23,116 bases of DNA. It comes from DATAEK01 sp036258055. GTDB taxonomy: Bacteria > Acidobacteriota > Vicinamibacteria > Vicinamibacterales > 2-12-FULL-66-21. A program made the position numbers and the translations under genes. This document shows positions 14,109-21,542 of this stretch, piece after piece; position 1 is the stretch's first letter, and the number at the start of each line of letters is the position of its first letter. The DNA is taken from positions 1-23,116 of the forward strand of contig DATAEK010000090.1 in the NCBI GenBank assembly GCA_036258055.1, in the 5' to 3' direction. The notes beneath the pieces were generated by a model. The model had not been told where the DNA came from and made no database searches. It worked only from the letters and a program-made list of their open reading frames with translations.

Positions 14109-14438
14109 ATGGCTCGTAAACTTTTCGTGGGCAACCTGCCGTATCAGGCGGGCGAACAGGACCTGCAGGAGCTTTTCGCCAGCGCGGGAACGGTCGAGAG
14201 CGTCAGCGTGATGCGTGATATGGCTACCGGCCGCGCGCGGGGCTTCGCCTTCGTCGAGATGGCCTCGGATGCCGACGCGCAGAACGCGATCACGCGGCTG
14301 CACAACTATCAGTTCCAGGGACGTAACTTGACGGTGAATGAAGCCCGTCCCAAGACGCAGGGTCCAGGGGGCGGTGGTGGCGGGTTCGGCGGCGGCCGTG
14401 GCAAGGGCGGCGGCGGCCGGCGCGAGCCGCGCTGGTAG
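14109..14438 (+). CDS. RRM-domain RNA-binding protein with Gly-rich tail
   Basis: A 109-residue protein with one RNA recognition motif. RNP2 is 'KLFVGNLP' (residues 4-11) and RNP1 is 'RGFAFVEM' (44-51), with the aromatic residues that stack on RNA bases. After about residue 82 comes a Gly/Arg-rich tail 'GGGGGGFGGGRGKGGGG' like that of the cyanobacterial Rbp and bacterial glycine-rich RNA-binding proteins. The likely role is single-stranded RNA binding or chaperoning, often cold-induced in relatives. It is monocistronic: its own promoter and long leader lie upstream and a strong intrinsic terminator lies 22 bases downstream. Confidence 0.95.
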   Translation: MARKLFVGNLPYQAGEQDLQELFASAGTVESVSVMRDMATGRARGFAFVEMASDADAQNAITRLHNYQFQGRNLTVNEARPKTQGPGGGGGGFGGGRGKGGGGRREPRW

Positions 14439-14460
14439 GCTCAGCCAACGCGAATCAGTC

Positions 14461-14493
14461 AAGGGCGGCACGTTCAGACGCGCCGCCCTTTTT
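14461..14493 (+). terminator. Intrinsic terminator after the RRM gene
   Basis: AAGGGCGGC (14461-14469) pairs perfectly with GCCGCCCTT (14482-14490) across a 12-base loop and runs into a stretch of five T (14489-14493) followed by CTTT. It is the clearest Rho-independent terminator in the window. Confidence 0.93.
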
Positions 14494-14608
14494 CTTTGTC
14501 CCGAGATTGTGGCCGATCGAGCCGTGACGCGCATTCGCCCGGCACGACGTTCGGCGGCGCCGCGAACGCTTGTCGGAAGCGTTCCGTCTAAGTGCCGGAG
14601 GCAGGCAC

Positions 14609-17140
14609 GTGGACAGACTTCGACAAGACCTTCGCGTCTCGCTCCGCGCCCTCATCAACCAACCTGGATTCACCTCGATCGCCATCGTCGTTCTGGCGCT
14701 GGGGATCGGCGCCAACACCGCGATCTTCACGCTGGTCGAAGCGGTCATGCTCCGGCCGCTGCCGGTCGAACGGCCCCACGAGCTCTACCGGCTTGGCGAC
14801 GGCGGCAACTGCTGCGTGGTGAGCGGCTTTCAAGGCAGTTACTCCATCTTTGCGTATCCGTTATACGAGCGGTTCCGCTCGCAGTTGCCTGAGTTCGTCG
14901 ACCTCGCCGCGTTCGAGGCGCGCACCACGTTGTTCAGCGTTCGTCGCGCCGGGTCGCCAGGCGCCGCGCTGCCGCTTGCCGGCGAGCTCGTGTCGGGCAA
15001 CTACTTCGAGACCTTTGGTGTCCGCCCGGCGATTGGCCGGCTGCTCGCGGCGACGGACGATCGGGCGGGCGCACCATTTGTCGCGGTCATGAGCTATCGG
15101 GCGTGGCAGGAACGTTATCACCTCGATCCAGCCGTCATCGGTTCCGCGTTCACAATCAACGGACTGCCGGCAACCGTTGTCGGCGTCACGACGCCGGCGT
15201 TCTTCGGCGACACGCTGCGCCCCGACGCCCCCGACGTGTGGTTGCCGCTGGCGATCGAGCCAATCCTTCGGCAGAAGAACTCGTTGCTGGCGAGCGCGAC
15301 CCAGAACTGGCTGTACGTCGTTGGCAGGTTGAACCCGACGACGCAGGTGTCGAAGGTTCAAGCGCGAGCGACCTTGCTGCTGCAGCAATGGCTGACTGAT
15401 CGCGGAGAGGTGCCCGAACGGTTTCGCGATCGCATTCCTCAGCAGACGATCACTATTGCCTCGGCGAGCCGGGGCGTCGGCTTGATGCAGCGCCGCTACG
15501 CTGACGGCCTGCGCGCGCTGGCACTCGTGTCCGGTCTCGTCCTGCTGATCACGTGCGCGAACATCGCGAACCTGCTGCTCGCGCGCGCCAATCACGGGCA
15601 GCTCGCCGTCCGGGCGGCGCTCGGCGCCTCGCCGTCCCGTCTCGTGCGGCAGACGGTCACTGAGGGAGTGCTGCTGGGCGTTGCCGGCGGTGCCGCCGGC
15701 ATCGGAGTCGCGTACCTCCTGACGCGCGTGATCCTGACACTCGCGTTTCACGGCGCGCCGGCCGTACCCGTCGATCCGCAGCCCTCGCTGCCGGTTCTGG
15801 CGTTCGCTCTGATGCTGTCGCTTCTGACCGGCGTCGTGTTCAGCGCCGGACCGGCGTGGATTACGTCGAGAGCCAATCCGATCGAAGCCTTGCGTGGCGC
15901 AGGGCGATCGACGGCGGGGCGATCGGCGGCTGCGCGTCAGGTACTCGTCGTGCTCCAGGCGGCGCTGTCCGTCGTGCTGCTGGTGTCGGCCGGGCTCGTC
16001 ACGGAGAGCCTGCGACGGCTCGAGCACCAGTCATTTGGATTCGAGAGCGCTGGACGATTCGTGGCGAGTATCAACCCGGTGCTGGCGGGTTACAGGCCCG
16101 AGCAGCTGCCGGCACTGTATCGTCAACTCGAGGACCGCCTCAGCGGGATTGCCGGTATCACGAGCGTGAGCCTGTCGCTCTACAGTCCGATGCGGGGTGA
16201 CAACTGGTCGTCGGGTATCAGCATCGAGGGACGCTCCAACGATCCGTCGCGAGAGGACTCGGCCTCGTGGAACCGCGTCGGTCCACGGTACTTCGAAACG
16301 CTTGGCACCCGGCTCGTCCGAGGCCGCTCGATCGGTGAACAGGACACACCAGCCTCGCCGCGTGTCACCGTCGTGAACCAGGCGTTCGTGCGCAAGTTCT
16401 TTCCGGACGGCGATCCGCTCGGCAAGCATCTGGGGATCGGTGACGCGAGTCACAGCAACGACTTCGAGATCGTCGGCGTTGTCGAAGACACCAAATACGT
16501 ACGCGCGAACGAGCCGGCATGGCCGACGTTCTTCCTTCCGCTCTTGCAGACCGTCGCTCAGCGCGACGCATCGGACGGCTCGGCGCAGACCCGATCCACC
16601 TACGTTCGAGACATCGAGCTGCGAATGAGTGGACGATCGGATCACCTCGAAGCGTCGGTCCGGCAGACGCTGGCGGAGATCGATCCTGATTTGACGCTGC
16701 TCGGGCTGGTGACGCTCGACGAGCAGCTTGGCCGGAACTTCAACCAGCAGCGGCTGATGGCGCGTCTGACGATGCTCTACGCCATCCTCGCGTTGATTCT
16801 CGCGTGCGTCGGGTTGTACGGCGTGGCGGCGTACACGGTCACGCGGCGGACCGGCGAGATCGGCATTCGCATGGCGCTCGGTGCGGATCGCGGACGTGTG
16901 ATCAGGTGGGTTCTGGCCGGTACGCTGCGTCAGATCGCCTGCGGCCTGCTCATCGGCATCCCGCTCGCGCTCGCGACGGGACGTGCGCTCTCCAGTCAGC
17001 TGTACGACGTCAGCCCGCGCAATCCGGTGATTCTCAACGCGGCAGCCCTGGCTCTCGTCGTGTCGGCCGGGCTCGCGGCCCTGATTCCTGCGCGCCGCGC
17101 GGCCTCTATCGAGCCCGTTCGGGCGCTTCGAGCTGACTAA
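14609..17140 (+). CDS. ADOP-type ABC transporter permease (MacB/FtsX-like, duplicated)
   Basis: An 843-residue inner-membrane protein of the 'acidobacterial duplicated orphan permease' type: two MacB-like periplasmic domains and two FtsX-type permease halves in one chain, without an adjacent ATPase. It begins 'MDRLRQDLRVSLRALINQPGFTSIAIVVLALGIGANTAIFTLVE', the stereotyped ADOP start, with the first helix at about 20-42. The first FtsX half (about 293-420) contains 'LLITCANIANLLLARA' and 'ELAVR'-like 'LAVRAALGAS'. A central helix lies near 445-470. The C-terminal half contains 'ILACVGLYGVAAYTVTRRTGEIGIRMALGA' and ends 'PARRAASIEPVRALRAD'. GTG 14609 is chosen because GGAGG (14597-14601) lies 7 bases upstream. 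These proteins are expanded in Acidobacteriota, and their substrate is generally unknown. Confidence 0.94.
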   Translation: MDRLRQDLRVSLRALINQPGFTSIAIVVLALGIGANTAIFTLVEAVMLRPLPVERPHELYRLGDGGNCCVVSGFQGSYSIFAYPLYERFRSQLPEFVDLAAFEARTTLFSVRRAGSPGAALPLAGELVSGNYFETFGVRPAIGRLLAATDDRAGAPFVAVMSYRAWQERYHLDPAVIGSAFTINGLPATVVGVTTPAFFGDTLRPDAPDVWLPLAIEPILRQKNSLLASATQNWLYVVGRLNPTTQVSKVQARATLLLQQWLTDRGEVPERFRDRIPQQTITIASASRGVGLMQRRYADGLRALALVSGLVLLITCANIANLLLARANHGQLAVRAALGASPSRLVRQTVTEGVLLGVAGGAAGIGVAYLLTRVILTLAFHGAPAVPVDPQPSLPVLAFALMLSLLTGVVFSAGPAWITSRANPIEALRGAGRSTAGRSAAARQVLVVLQAALSVVLLVSAGLVTESLRRLEHQSFGFESAGRFVASINPVLAGYRPEQLPALYRQLEDRLSGIAGITSVSLSLYSPMRGDNWSSGISIEGRSNDPSREDSASWNRVGPRYFETLGTRLVRGRSIGEQDTPASPRVTVVNQAFVRKFFPDGDPLGKHLGIGDASHSNDFEIVGVVEDTKYVRANEPAWPTFFLPLLQTVAQRDASDGSAQTRSTYVRDIELRMSGRSDHLEASVRQTLAEIDPDLTLLGLVTLDEQLGRNFNQQRLMARLTMLYAILALILACVGLYGVAAYTVTRRTGEIGIRMALGADRGRVIRWVLAGTLRQIACGLLIGIPLALATGRALSSQLYDVSPRNPVILNAAALALVVSAGLAALIPARRAASIEPVRALRAD

Positions 17141-17165
17141 GGCTGACGGCTGACGAAGTCTGACG
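17131..17165. repeat. Short CTGAC repeat run at the end of the permease gene
   Basis: CTGAC recurs at 17133, 17143, 17150 and 17160 (steps of 10, 7 and 10), giving ggctgac-ggctgac in the middle. It is a weaker relative of the heptanucleotide arrays elsewhere, and it straddles the stop codon of the permease. Confidence 0.45.
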
Positions 17166-17177
17166 AGCCGAGGCCGT

Positions 17178-17206
17178 TTGACCTCATCCATAGGACAACC
17201 TATACT
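17178..17206 (+). promoter_or_regulatory. Near-consensus sigma-70 promoter for the cytochrome gene
   Basis: TTGACC (17178-17183), a 17-base spacer, then TATACT (17201-17206): five of six matches to each consensus hexamer at optimal spacing. Transcription would start near 17213, giving a leader of about 30 bases that contains the AGGAGG ribosome site at 17228-17233. Confidence 0.8.
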
Positions 17207-17243
17207 CCGGCTCCCACACAATCCTCCAGGAGGGGAGGGTCCT

Positions 17244-17831
17244 ATGAAACGTGCTGCGCTTTTCATCACCATCGCCAGCGTGCTCGTCTTCGTTGCCGGA
17301 GTGCGGATCGCTGGGCAGAACGATCGAGGGCAAGGCGCCGACAACGAGGAGGCCAAGGGGCGCATCGGGCTGCGGATCGCACCCGTCCAACTGAACATGC
17401 AGGGCCTGAATCCGGCGCTCGTGGGCCTGGGCAGCTACATCGTCAACGCGCAGGGGGATTGCTCCGGCTGCCACAGCACCCCTCAATACTAGGACGGCGG
17501 CGATCCCCACCTGGGTCAGCCCGAGAAGATCAGCCAGTCGACGTATCTCTCGGGGGGCGGCGACCTGTTCGGGCCGTTCGTGCCGCGCAACCTGACGCCC
17601 AATGCCGCGGGAAATCCGGCAGGGTTGACGCTCGACCAGTTTCTTCAGGTGATGAATCACGGAACCGACCTGAAGGGACGGGCGCCGTTCGTGCCTTCCC
17701 AGGCCAACGACCTGCTCCAGGTCATGCCCTGGCCGGTGTTCTCGAAGATGAGCGATCGGGAGCAGCGCGCGATCTACGAGTACCTGCGCGCGATTCCCTG
17801 CATCGGTAGCGCGTCACGGTGCGGGGGATAG
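17244..17831 (+). pseudogene. Exported mono-haem c-type cytochrome interrupted by an in-frame TAG
   Basis: ATG 17244 follows AGGAGG. Residues 1-24 are a signal peptide ('ALFITIASVLVFVAGV'). A haem motif C73-S-G-C76-H77 sits in 'GLGSYIVNAQGDCSGCHSTPQY'. Codon 83 is TAG (17490-17492), yet the same frame continues without any other stop or shift to TAG 17829-17831. The downstream part reads as the rest of the same domain: 'DGGDPHLGQPEKI', 'FGPFVPRNLTPNAAGNPAGLTLDQFLQVMNHG', then 'LLQVMPWPVFSKMSDREQRAIYEYLRAIPC', with the probable axial haem ligand M161. Full length would be 195 residues. Stopping at 82 would give a peptide with the haem attachment site but no methionine ligand. Either a recent nonsense mutation, a sequence error, or readthrough; TAG is an ordinary stop for several neighbours. 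Confidence 0.85.
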
Positions 17832-17850
17832 GGCACTTCTCCGGTCAAAG

Positions 17851-17893
17851 GGTTCTAGGGTTCTAAGGGTTCTAGGGGGTTCTACAGGTTCTA
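17851..17893. repeat. GGTTCTA heptamer repeats (5 copies)
   Basis: GGTTCTA occurs at 17851, 17859, 17868, 17878 and 17887, separated by 1, 2, 3 and 2 extra bases. It begins 19 bases after the end of the interrupted cytochrome frame and abuts the next heptad array. Confidence 0.75.
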
Positions 17894-17948
17894 GCGTTCG
17901 CTGTCCGCGTCCGCTGTCCGCTGTTCGCCGTCCGCTGTTCGCCGTCCA
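17894..17948. repeat. Degenerate heptanucleotide array (8 units)
   Basis: Units gcgttcg, ctgtccg, cgtccg (one base short), ctgtccg, ctgttcg, ccgtccg, ctgttcg and ccgtcca follow each other directly. The rest of the 300-base gap 17832-18132 shows no gene. TGCTACGTT at 18049-18057 is a weak extended -10 candidate for the peptidase gene. Confidence 0.75.
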
Positions 17949-18132
17949 CGCATTCGGGATGCGGGCGGCGGACCGCGGATGGCGATCCCACTTTCATACC
18001 TTCCCCGCGCTGTCTCCTCCCAACCCCATCCTTGTACCGACGGGGCCATGCTACGTTTGTGACTACGCTTCTCGACCGGCCGCAGTGTCCGGCCGTCGAC
18101 GTGCGCCTGCTTCACAACCTTGGAGTGTTCTC

Positions 18133-21100
18133 ATGATTCGCTGGCGTCATGCAGCCATCGCCCTGTGCCTCAGTCTTGGATCGGCGGCTTCCGCGTTCGC
18201 GCAGCTCGACGCGCGGATGCTGCGCTATCCGGACGTTTCTGCCACTCAGATCACGTTCGTCTACGCCGGTGACATCTGGGTGATGCCGAGATCCGGCGGC
18301 ATGGCGACGCGTCTCAGCTCGCCGCTCGGCGAGGAATCGTTCCCGCGGTTCTCGCCGGATGGCGCCAAGATCGCGTTCAGCGCGTCATACGACGGCAACA
18401 TCGACGTGTACGTGGTGCCGGCGAGCGGTGGCGAACCAGTGCGTCTCACCTACCACCCTGGCGCCGACCGTGTGATCGGCTGGCATCCCGACGGCAAACG
18501 GATCCTGTTCGCTTCCTCCCGCGAGAGCGGCCGTCAGCGCTACAACCAGTTCTATCTCGTCGGCCTCGACGGCGGGCTCCCGGAGAAGCTGGTCGTGCCG
18601 TACGGCGAGTTCGGCACGTTCTCGGCCGACGGCACTCGGTTCGCCTACATGCCGCAGTCGCAGGATTTCCGCACCTGGAAGCGGTATCGCGGCGGGTGGT
18701 CGCCGGATGTCTGGATGTTCGACCTCAAGACGATGGCGTCGAAGAATCTGACGACGAATCCTGCCAACGACGCGCAGCCGATGTGGCACGGCGACACGAT
18801 GTACTTCGTCTCGGATCGCGGCGCCGAGGAGCGGAACAACATCTGGGCTTACGAGGTCTCGAGCGGCAAGATGCGCGAGGTCACCCATTTCGCCGATTTC
18901 GACATCGGCTTCCCGTCCATCGGACCGGACGCGATCGTGTTCCAGGCGGGCTCCCGTTTGTATCTGCTGGATCTCAAGACGGAGAAACAAACCGAAGTTC
19001 CCGTCCGCGTGGTCACCGACGAGCGGACGCTGCGCACGCGAACCGCGAAAGTTGACACCCTCATCAACTGGGCGAGCGTTTCACCCACGGGTCAGCGTGC
19101 CGTGTTCGAGGCGCGTGGTGACGTCATCACCGTTCCGGCGGAGCACGGCGCGGTGGTGAACGTGACCCGCAGCTCCGGAACCGCGGACCGCTATCCCCGA
19201 TGGTCGCCCGACGGGAAAACGCTGGCGTTCTGGAGCGATCGCAGCGGTGAGTACGAGCTGACGCTGAGGCCGGCGGACGGCTCCGGCGCCGATCGCAAGG
19301 TGACGTCGCTCGGCGCCGGTTTCCGGTACCCGCCGCAGTGGTCTCCCGACAGCAAGAAGCTCACCTATGTCGATCAGGCGATGAAGGTACACCTCTACGA
19401 CATCGATGCAAATCGCGACACGGAGATTGATCAAGTGCCCGCCCAGCTCGCACACGGATCGCTCGAGTCGTTCACCTTGCAGTGGTCACCCGATTCTCGG
19501 TGGATCGCGTATGCCCGTAACGTCAAGTCCGGCAACACCGCGATCATGCTCTACGACGCGAAGAGCGCGAAGCTCCACCAGGCGACGTCCGGGTACTTCA
19601 ACGATCGGATGCCGGTGTTCGATCCCGAGGGCAAGTATCTGTATTACGCCTCCGATCGCACCTACGAGCCGGTGTATGGAACATTCGACAACAGCTGGAC
19701 CTATCCGAATCCGACGCGGCTCGTTGCGGTCACGTTGAGGAAGGATGTCGCCTCGCCGCTTTCTGCGCGCAACGATGCCGAAACGCCGGCCGCCGTCGCT
19801 GCGAAAGAAAAGGAAGAAGAGAAGAAGCCGGATGCCGCGGCAGAGAAGCGGCCTCCCGCTCCCGCTGACGTCAACATCGATCTCGACGGCTTCGAGTTCC
19901 GCGCCGTCGTCCTCCCGCCCAAGCCGGGCAACTACGCCGATCTGCAGGCGGTGAAGGGCAAGCTCGTCTACCGCCGCCTGCCCCGTACCGGATCGAGCGA
20001 CGAGAAGAACCCGGTCGTGTATTTCGATCTCGAGGAACGCGAGGAGAAGACGGTGCTCGAGGACTCGGATCGTCTGGAGGTGACGTTCGATCAGAAGAAG
20101 GTGTTCGTATCGAAGGGTGACAAGTACGCGATCGTCGAGCTGAAATCAGGTCAGAAACTCGACAAGCCAATGCGGACCAGCGAGATGGAGGCACCTGTCG
20201 ATCCGCGCGCGGAATGGCGGCAGATGTTCACCGACACCTACCGCTTCGAGCGTGACTTCTTCTACGACCCGAACATGCACGGCGTGGACTGGGCGAAGCT
20301 GCGCGATCGCTACGCCGGACTGCTCGGCGACGCGGTGACGCGCTGGGACGTCAACTTCGTGCTCGGTGAGTTCATCGGCGAGCTCAATTCGTCGCACACC
20401 TACCGCGGCGGCGGCGATCTCGAGGAAGCGCCGCAGCGTTCCGTCGGCATGCTCGGCGTCGACTGGGAGGTCGATCACGGCGCGTACCGGATCAAGCGAG
20501 TCCTGCGCGGAGGGCCGTGGGATGCCGACGCACGCTCGCCGCTCGATGAGCCCGGCGTGAACGTGAAGGCCGGCGAGTACGTGCTGGCCGTCAACGGAGT
20601 GCCCCTCGACGTCAAGGCCGATCCGTGGGCGGCGTTCCAGGGATTTGGCGAGAAAACCGTGGTGCTCTCGGTCAATGCCAAGCCGACGCTCGACGGTGCG
20701 CGGCAGGCCGTCGTGACGTGTCTGAAGGACGAAACCGAGCTGCGGTTCCGCGCCTGGATCGAGGAACGGCGCGCCCAGGTCGAGAAAGCGACCGGCGGGC
20801 GCATCGGGTATCTCTACGTGCAGAGCACCGGCGTCGATGCGCAGAACGAACTGATGCGCCAGTTCATCGCGAACTGGAAGAAAGACGGCCTGATCGTCGA
20901 CGAGCGGTTCAACAGCGGCGGTCAGATTCCGGATCGCTTCGTCGAGTTGCTCAACCGGCCGCTGCTCGCGTACTGGGCCGTCCGCGATGGTGAGAGCCAG
21001 CAGTGGCCGCCGGTCGCCCATGCGGGTCCGCAGGTGATGCTGATCAACGGTTGGAGCGGATCGGGTGGTGATGCGTTTCCGTTCTACTTTCGGGAAGCGA

Positions 21101-21408
21101 AGCTCGGTCCGCTCATCGGCACGCGGACCTGGGGCGGTCTCATCGGGATCAGCGGATCACCGGCGCTCGTGGACGGCGGCGGCGTCACCGTGCCGACGTT
21201 CCGGATGTACGACCCGAAGGGCGTGTGGTTCGCGGAGGGACACGGCGTCGAGCCGGACATCAAAGTGGACGAGGACCCGTCGGCGCTCGCGAAGGGCACG
21301 GATCCGCAGCTCGATCGCGCGATCGACGAGGTCATGCGCCGCGTGCGCGAGCAACCCGCGACCCCGCCGCGTCCGGCTTACGAGCGGCGTGCGGGATCCG
21401 GTTCGTAG
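18133..21408 (+). CDS. Secreted tricorn-like protease (S41 family) with beta-propellers and PDZ domain
   Basis: A 1091-residue exported peptidase related to archaeal tricorn protease, expected to trim peptides in the periplasm. The signal peptide is residues 1-23, cleaved after 'ASAFA'. Two WD40/PD40-like beta-propellers follow, with repeats such as 'FPRFSPDGAKIAFSA', 'YPRWSPDGKTLAFWS' and 'TLQWSPDSRWIAYAR' between about 30 and 640. A Lys/Glu-rich linker (about 554-585) interrupts the second propeller region. The catalytic set is S754-H755 ('LNSSHTYRGG'), nucleophile S977 ('NGWSGSGGD') and E1035 ('FAEGHGVEPD'). These match tricorn's S745, H746, S965 and E1023, with identical 58-residue spacing between the last two. 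A PDZ-like segment (about 770-865) carries 'VKAGEYVLAVNGVPL'. ATG 18133 is preferred to the longer upstream frame because it yields the signal peptide. Confidence 0.93.
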   Translation: MIRWRHAAIALCLSLGSAASAFAQLDARMLRYPDVSATQITFVYAGDIWVMPRSGGMATRLSSPLGEESFPRFSPDGAKIAFSASYDGNIDVYVVPASGGEPVRLTYHPGADRVIGWHPDGKRILFASSRESGRQRYNQFYLVGLDGGLPEKLVVPYGEFGTFSADGTRFAYMPQSQDFRTWKRYRGGWSPDVWMFDLKTMASKNLTTNPANDAQPMWHGDTMYFVSDRGAEERNNIWAYEVSSGKMREVTHFADFDIGFPSIGPDAIVFQAGSRLYLLDLKTEKQTEVPVRVVTDERTLRTRTAKVDTLINWASVSPTGQRAVFEARGDVITVPAEHGAVVNVTRSSGTADRYPRWSPDGKTLAFWSDRSGEYELTLRPADGSGADRKVTSLGAGFRYPPQWSPDSKKLTYVDQAMKVHLYDIDANRDTEIDQVPAQLAHGSLESFTLQWSPDSRWIAYARNVKSGNTAIMLYDAKSAKLHQATSGYFNDRMPVFDPEGKYLYYASDRTYEPVYGTFDNSWTYPNPTRLVAVTLRKDVASPLSARNDAETPAAVAAKEKEEEKKPDAAAEKRPPAPADVNIDLDGFEFRAVVLPPKPGNYADLQAVKGKLVYRRLPRTGSSDEKNPVVYFDLEEREEKTVLEDSDRLEVTFDQKKVFVSKGDKYAIVELKSGQKLDKPMRTSEMEAPVDPRAEWRQMFTDTYRFERDFFYDPNMHGVDWAKLRDRYAGLLGDAVTRWDVNFVLGEFIGELNSSHTYRGGGDLEEAPQRSVGMLGVDWEVDHGAYRIKRVLRGGPWDADARSPLDEPGVNVKAGEYVLAVNGVPLDVKADPWAAFQGFGEKTVVLSVNAKPTLDGARQAVVTCLKDETELRFRAWIEERRAQVEKATGGRIGYLYVQSTGVDAQNELMRQFIANWKKDGLIVDERFNSGGQIPDRFVELLNRPLLAYWAVRDGESQQWPPVAHAGPQVMLINGWSGSGGDAFPFYFREAKLGPLIGTRTWGGLIGISGSPALVDGGGVTVPTFRMYDPKGVWFAEGHGVEPDIKVDEDPSALAKGTDPQLDRAIDEVMRRVREQPATPPRPAYERRAGSGS

Positions 21409-21409
21409 C

Positions 21410-21542
21410 GTCCGGCTTCAGCTGCACCCCAGCCGTAGGGTCCGGCTTCAGCCGGACCTCCACGGTGTTCGGCTTTACCCGGACCTCCGCAGTGGCGTCC
21501 GGCTTCAGCCGGACATCAGCGATAGCGTCCGGCTCGACCAGG
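21410..21542. repeat. Array of five GTCCGGCTTCAGCCGGAC hairpin repeats
   Basis: Units begin at 21410, 21440, 21467, 21497 and 21527, a period of 27-30 bases. Copies at 21440 and 21497 are perfect 18-bp palindromic hairpins; the others are degenerate, especially the last, which overlaps the 3' coding end of the minus-strand TPR gene. Spacers are 9-12 bases and differ. The position between convergent genes suggests a bidirectional transcription barrier or mRNA-end stabiliser. Not CRISPR: spacers are far too short and the repeat is palindromic and variable. Confidence 0.8.

Noticed and set aside
17490..17492. TAG as a reassigned sense codon in this organism
   Set aside because: TAG ends the exported protein, symporter, D-aminoacylase-like, RRM and tricorn-like genes at their expected lengths.
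17459..17809. Alternative-frame ORF that could represent a frameshifted cytochrome end
   Set aside because: The cytochrome domain continues in the original frame after the TAG. The alternative frame lacks any cytochrome motif, so there is no frameshift.
21410..21542. CRISPR array
   Set aside because: Repeats are palindromic, variable, 18 bp long with 9-12-base spacers, and there are no cas genes. This is a hairpin-repeat array.
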